64,000 nt of DNA from the NCBI GenBank assembly GCA_028673005.1, contig CM054120.1, positions 62,308,057-62,372,056 on the forward strand, given 5' to 3'. The position numbers were made by a program, and so were the translations under genes. The notes beneath the pieces were generated by a model. That model ran no database searches, was not told the DNA's origin, and saw nothing but the letters and a program-made list of their open reading frames with translations. Source of the DNA: Tanypteryx hageni (taxonomy: Eukaryota > Arthropoda > Insecta > Odonata > Petaluridae). Of the stretch, positions 62,467 through 64,000 are shown in pieces (the first letter of the stretch is position 1; every line of letters starts with the position of its first letter).

Positions 62467-64000
62467 GAACTAAATAACGAAATTAGTCAAGTTTAACATT
62501 ACAATTAGTTTTTACTGCATTATTAGAACGATCTTCGAAAAGGCCGAAAGGAAAACTTTCTTTTTAAAAATATAGTATTAAAATTCATATTTAAATGTAG
62601 ACTCATACTGCAAAATATTATCATCTTGTAATTGCAGCCCGTATGTGACGGGAATTTATACTATGTGGTTAATTATTTAATCTCTTTATGACGGAGATTT
62701 ATAGTGTCTCTCGCTGCATAAGAATTCAAAAATAAGCACTTCAATGTAAAAAATTGAAAAAATAATAAGTACTTAGGTATCTCCAATAGCTATATCAAGG
62801 TTATGAAAAACCAGATGCACAGGTCGGCTACAGTGCAGCCGCCTTCAGTGGCGATTCACCGAAAGTGTAAAAAAGCGAGATAAGTACTTATTTTTTCAAT
62901 TTTTTATAGTAAAGTGCTGATTTGTTAATTTGATTTCGGCCATAAGACGAGCTCGATAATTCTATAGTGAACTATAAAAGAATATTTATTGAACGATGTC
63001 GGGAGTGGCGTATCTTAGCAACTGTATGCCCTTGACAGTAATCATATTCTGGGCCTCTTAAATCCTGCTTATTAGGAGATAAATTCATTATTTATTTATG
63101 AAAAGATGTATTTTATACATATTTTCATAAATATTTCTCTCGTTAGAGAAAAGGGAACTCAGTATCCGTAAAAAGGCTACCTAAAGAAGCACTTGATAAT
63201 TTCTTTTGAGCAGGATCTTTTTAATGGAAAATGTGAGATATGTCGAAGGAATTTTTAATGTTCGACAGATTTATTTTACTAATATGGCAAGCATATGTGA
63301 GCGGTTTGACGGAAGACTTGATTTCCTTTTCTCATGCTGAAGAAAAGAACATGCAGCTTTCGCTTTAGAGATTTATGGATGCTATTTTCGTGGCTCGGTC
63401 TCGGAATATAATTTGTTTCCATTCGTTAGGAAATTTCCGTTGCTTTCGGCGAGTGGTTGTTCCTCACAATTTCAAATGTGCTCCCTATCGACACATCGCA
63501 TGTTTTATCCGTCGTTTTAACTGTCGTTTACTGCAATGAGACTTCCATTTCATTTCGGAGGCTTGTGTTATGAAACTACTTCGTGATTTTTTCTTGGTAC
63601 TACATCTTTAAAGTTTGGACTTATATAAACACTAAAATATACTCGTAGAATTTTGGCGAGGTTTGGTTTTGCCCTTTTTTCGAGCGACGCGCCAGCATTA
63701 CGTGTGCTTTTAGCACTTTTGTTGGTGAAAAAACATGTTTGCCCTTCGTCTCAAGGAATGGCGCGTGGGGATGTATGCAACCAGAACGAAAAATATCGGT
63801 ATGATCCCTGGTTCGGAATGGTTTCAGAATTTCGACTAATCCGGAAAAAAACATCCTTGGTCCGGAAGTATGGCGTTGATTGTTTAGATTTTCCCGTTCT
63901 CTGTAGTCCCACGGATTAAGAAAGAATTTTTAAAATGTGAAAATCATCCCTAAAACGTAAAAACTCTCCGTTTCATCTATGGTTCCATCCTGATAAAGCA
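62467..64000. other. No recognised gene
   Basis: Two overlapping 77- and 88-codon open frames on opposite strands near 63.65-63.9 kb show no family motif. The rest is AT-rich. Confidence 0.45.

Overview
This is a nuclear eukaryotic window. It is AT-rich and low in genes, with one split gene on the minus strand and a very dense layer of transposon relics. The gene is the reductase CYB5R4 (Ncb5or: cytochrome b5 / CS / cytochrome b5 reductase fusion). Its N-terminal wording, its kilobase introns, and the mix of hAT, piggyBac, pogo/Tigger, Helitron-like and Penelope-like sequence with a tRNA-derived SINE point to an arthropod, most likely an insect with a fairly large genome. I cannot name the order or species from sequence alone.

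CYB5R4 reads right to left from a start codon at 57007. I could place eight coding exons (56884-57007, 53191-53361, 48999-49099, 43418-43586, 38859-39440, 36097-36502, 30176-30265, 29873-30055). All have GT/AG borders and matching phases, and together they give about 608 uninterrupted codons. The last exon, which should encode roughly the final 20 residues, was not found.

Almost every intron has been used as a landing site. Intron 1 holds a pogo-like TIR element. Intron 2 holds three Helitron-like copies, Penelope-like pieces and most of the long (TA)n tracts. Intron 3 holds a dead piggyBac with its own nested hAT MITE, plus a SINE. Intron 4 holds a foldback element, a hAT MITE, a pogo-like element and a mariner-like MITE. 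Intron 5 holds a hAT with exact TSDs and a nested MITE. Intron 6 holds a second copy of the mariner-like MITE, a pogo-like element and a four-unit tandem repeat.

The left 29 kb (1-29 kb) has no gene I can recognise. It is layered hAT-superfamily debris: several decayed transposases (left edge, 7.1-7.6 kb, 8.2-12.8 kb), a pogo transposase relic (4.5-5.8 kb) and about fifteen short hAT MITEs, many still bounded by readable 8-bp target-site duplications. The right end (57-64 kb) is the upstream side of CYB5R4. It is mostly featureless AT-rich DNA with one pogo-like element and one hAT MITE.

I found no clearly new gene system. The most unusual structures are the foldback element at 39.95-40.97 kb, whose arms are built of 16-bp units; the head-to-tail Helitron-like copies; the Penelope-like flanks with a hammerhead-type core; and two hAT elements that used the same target octamer. 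Element boundaries, TSDs, exon borders and stops were read directly from the sequence. Family names rest on recognised motifs, not database searches.
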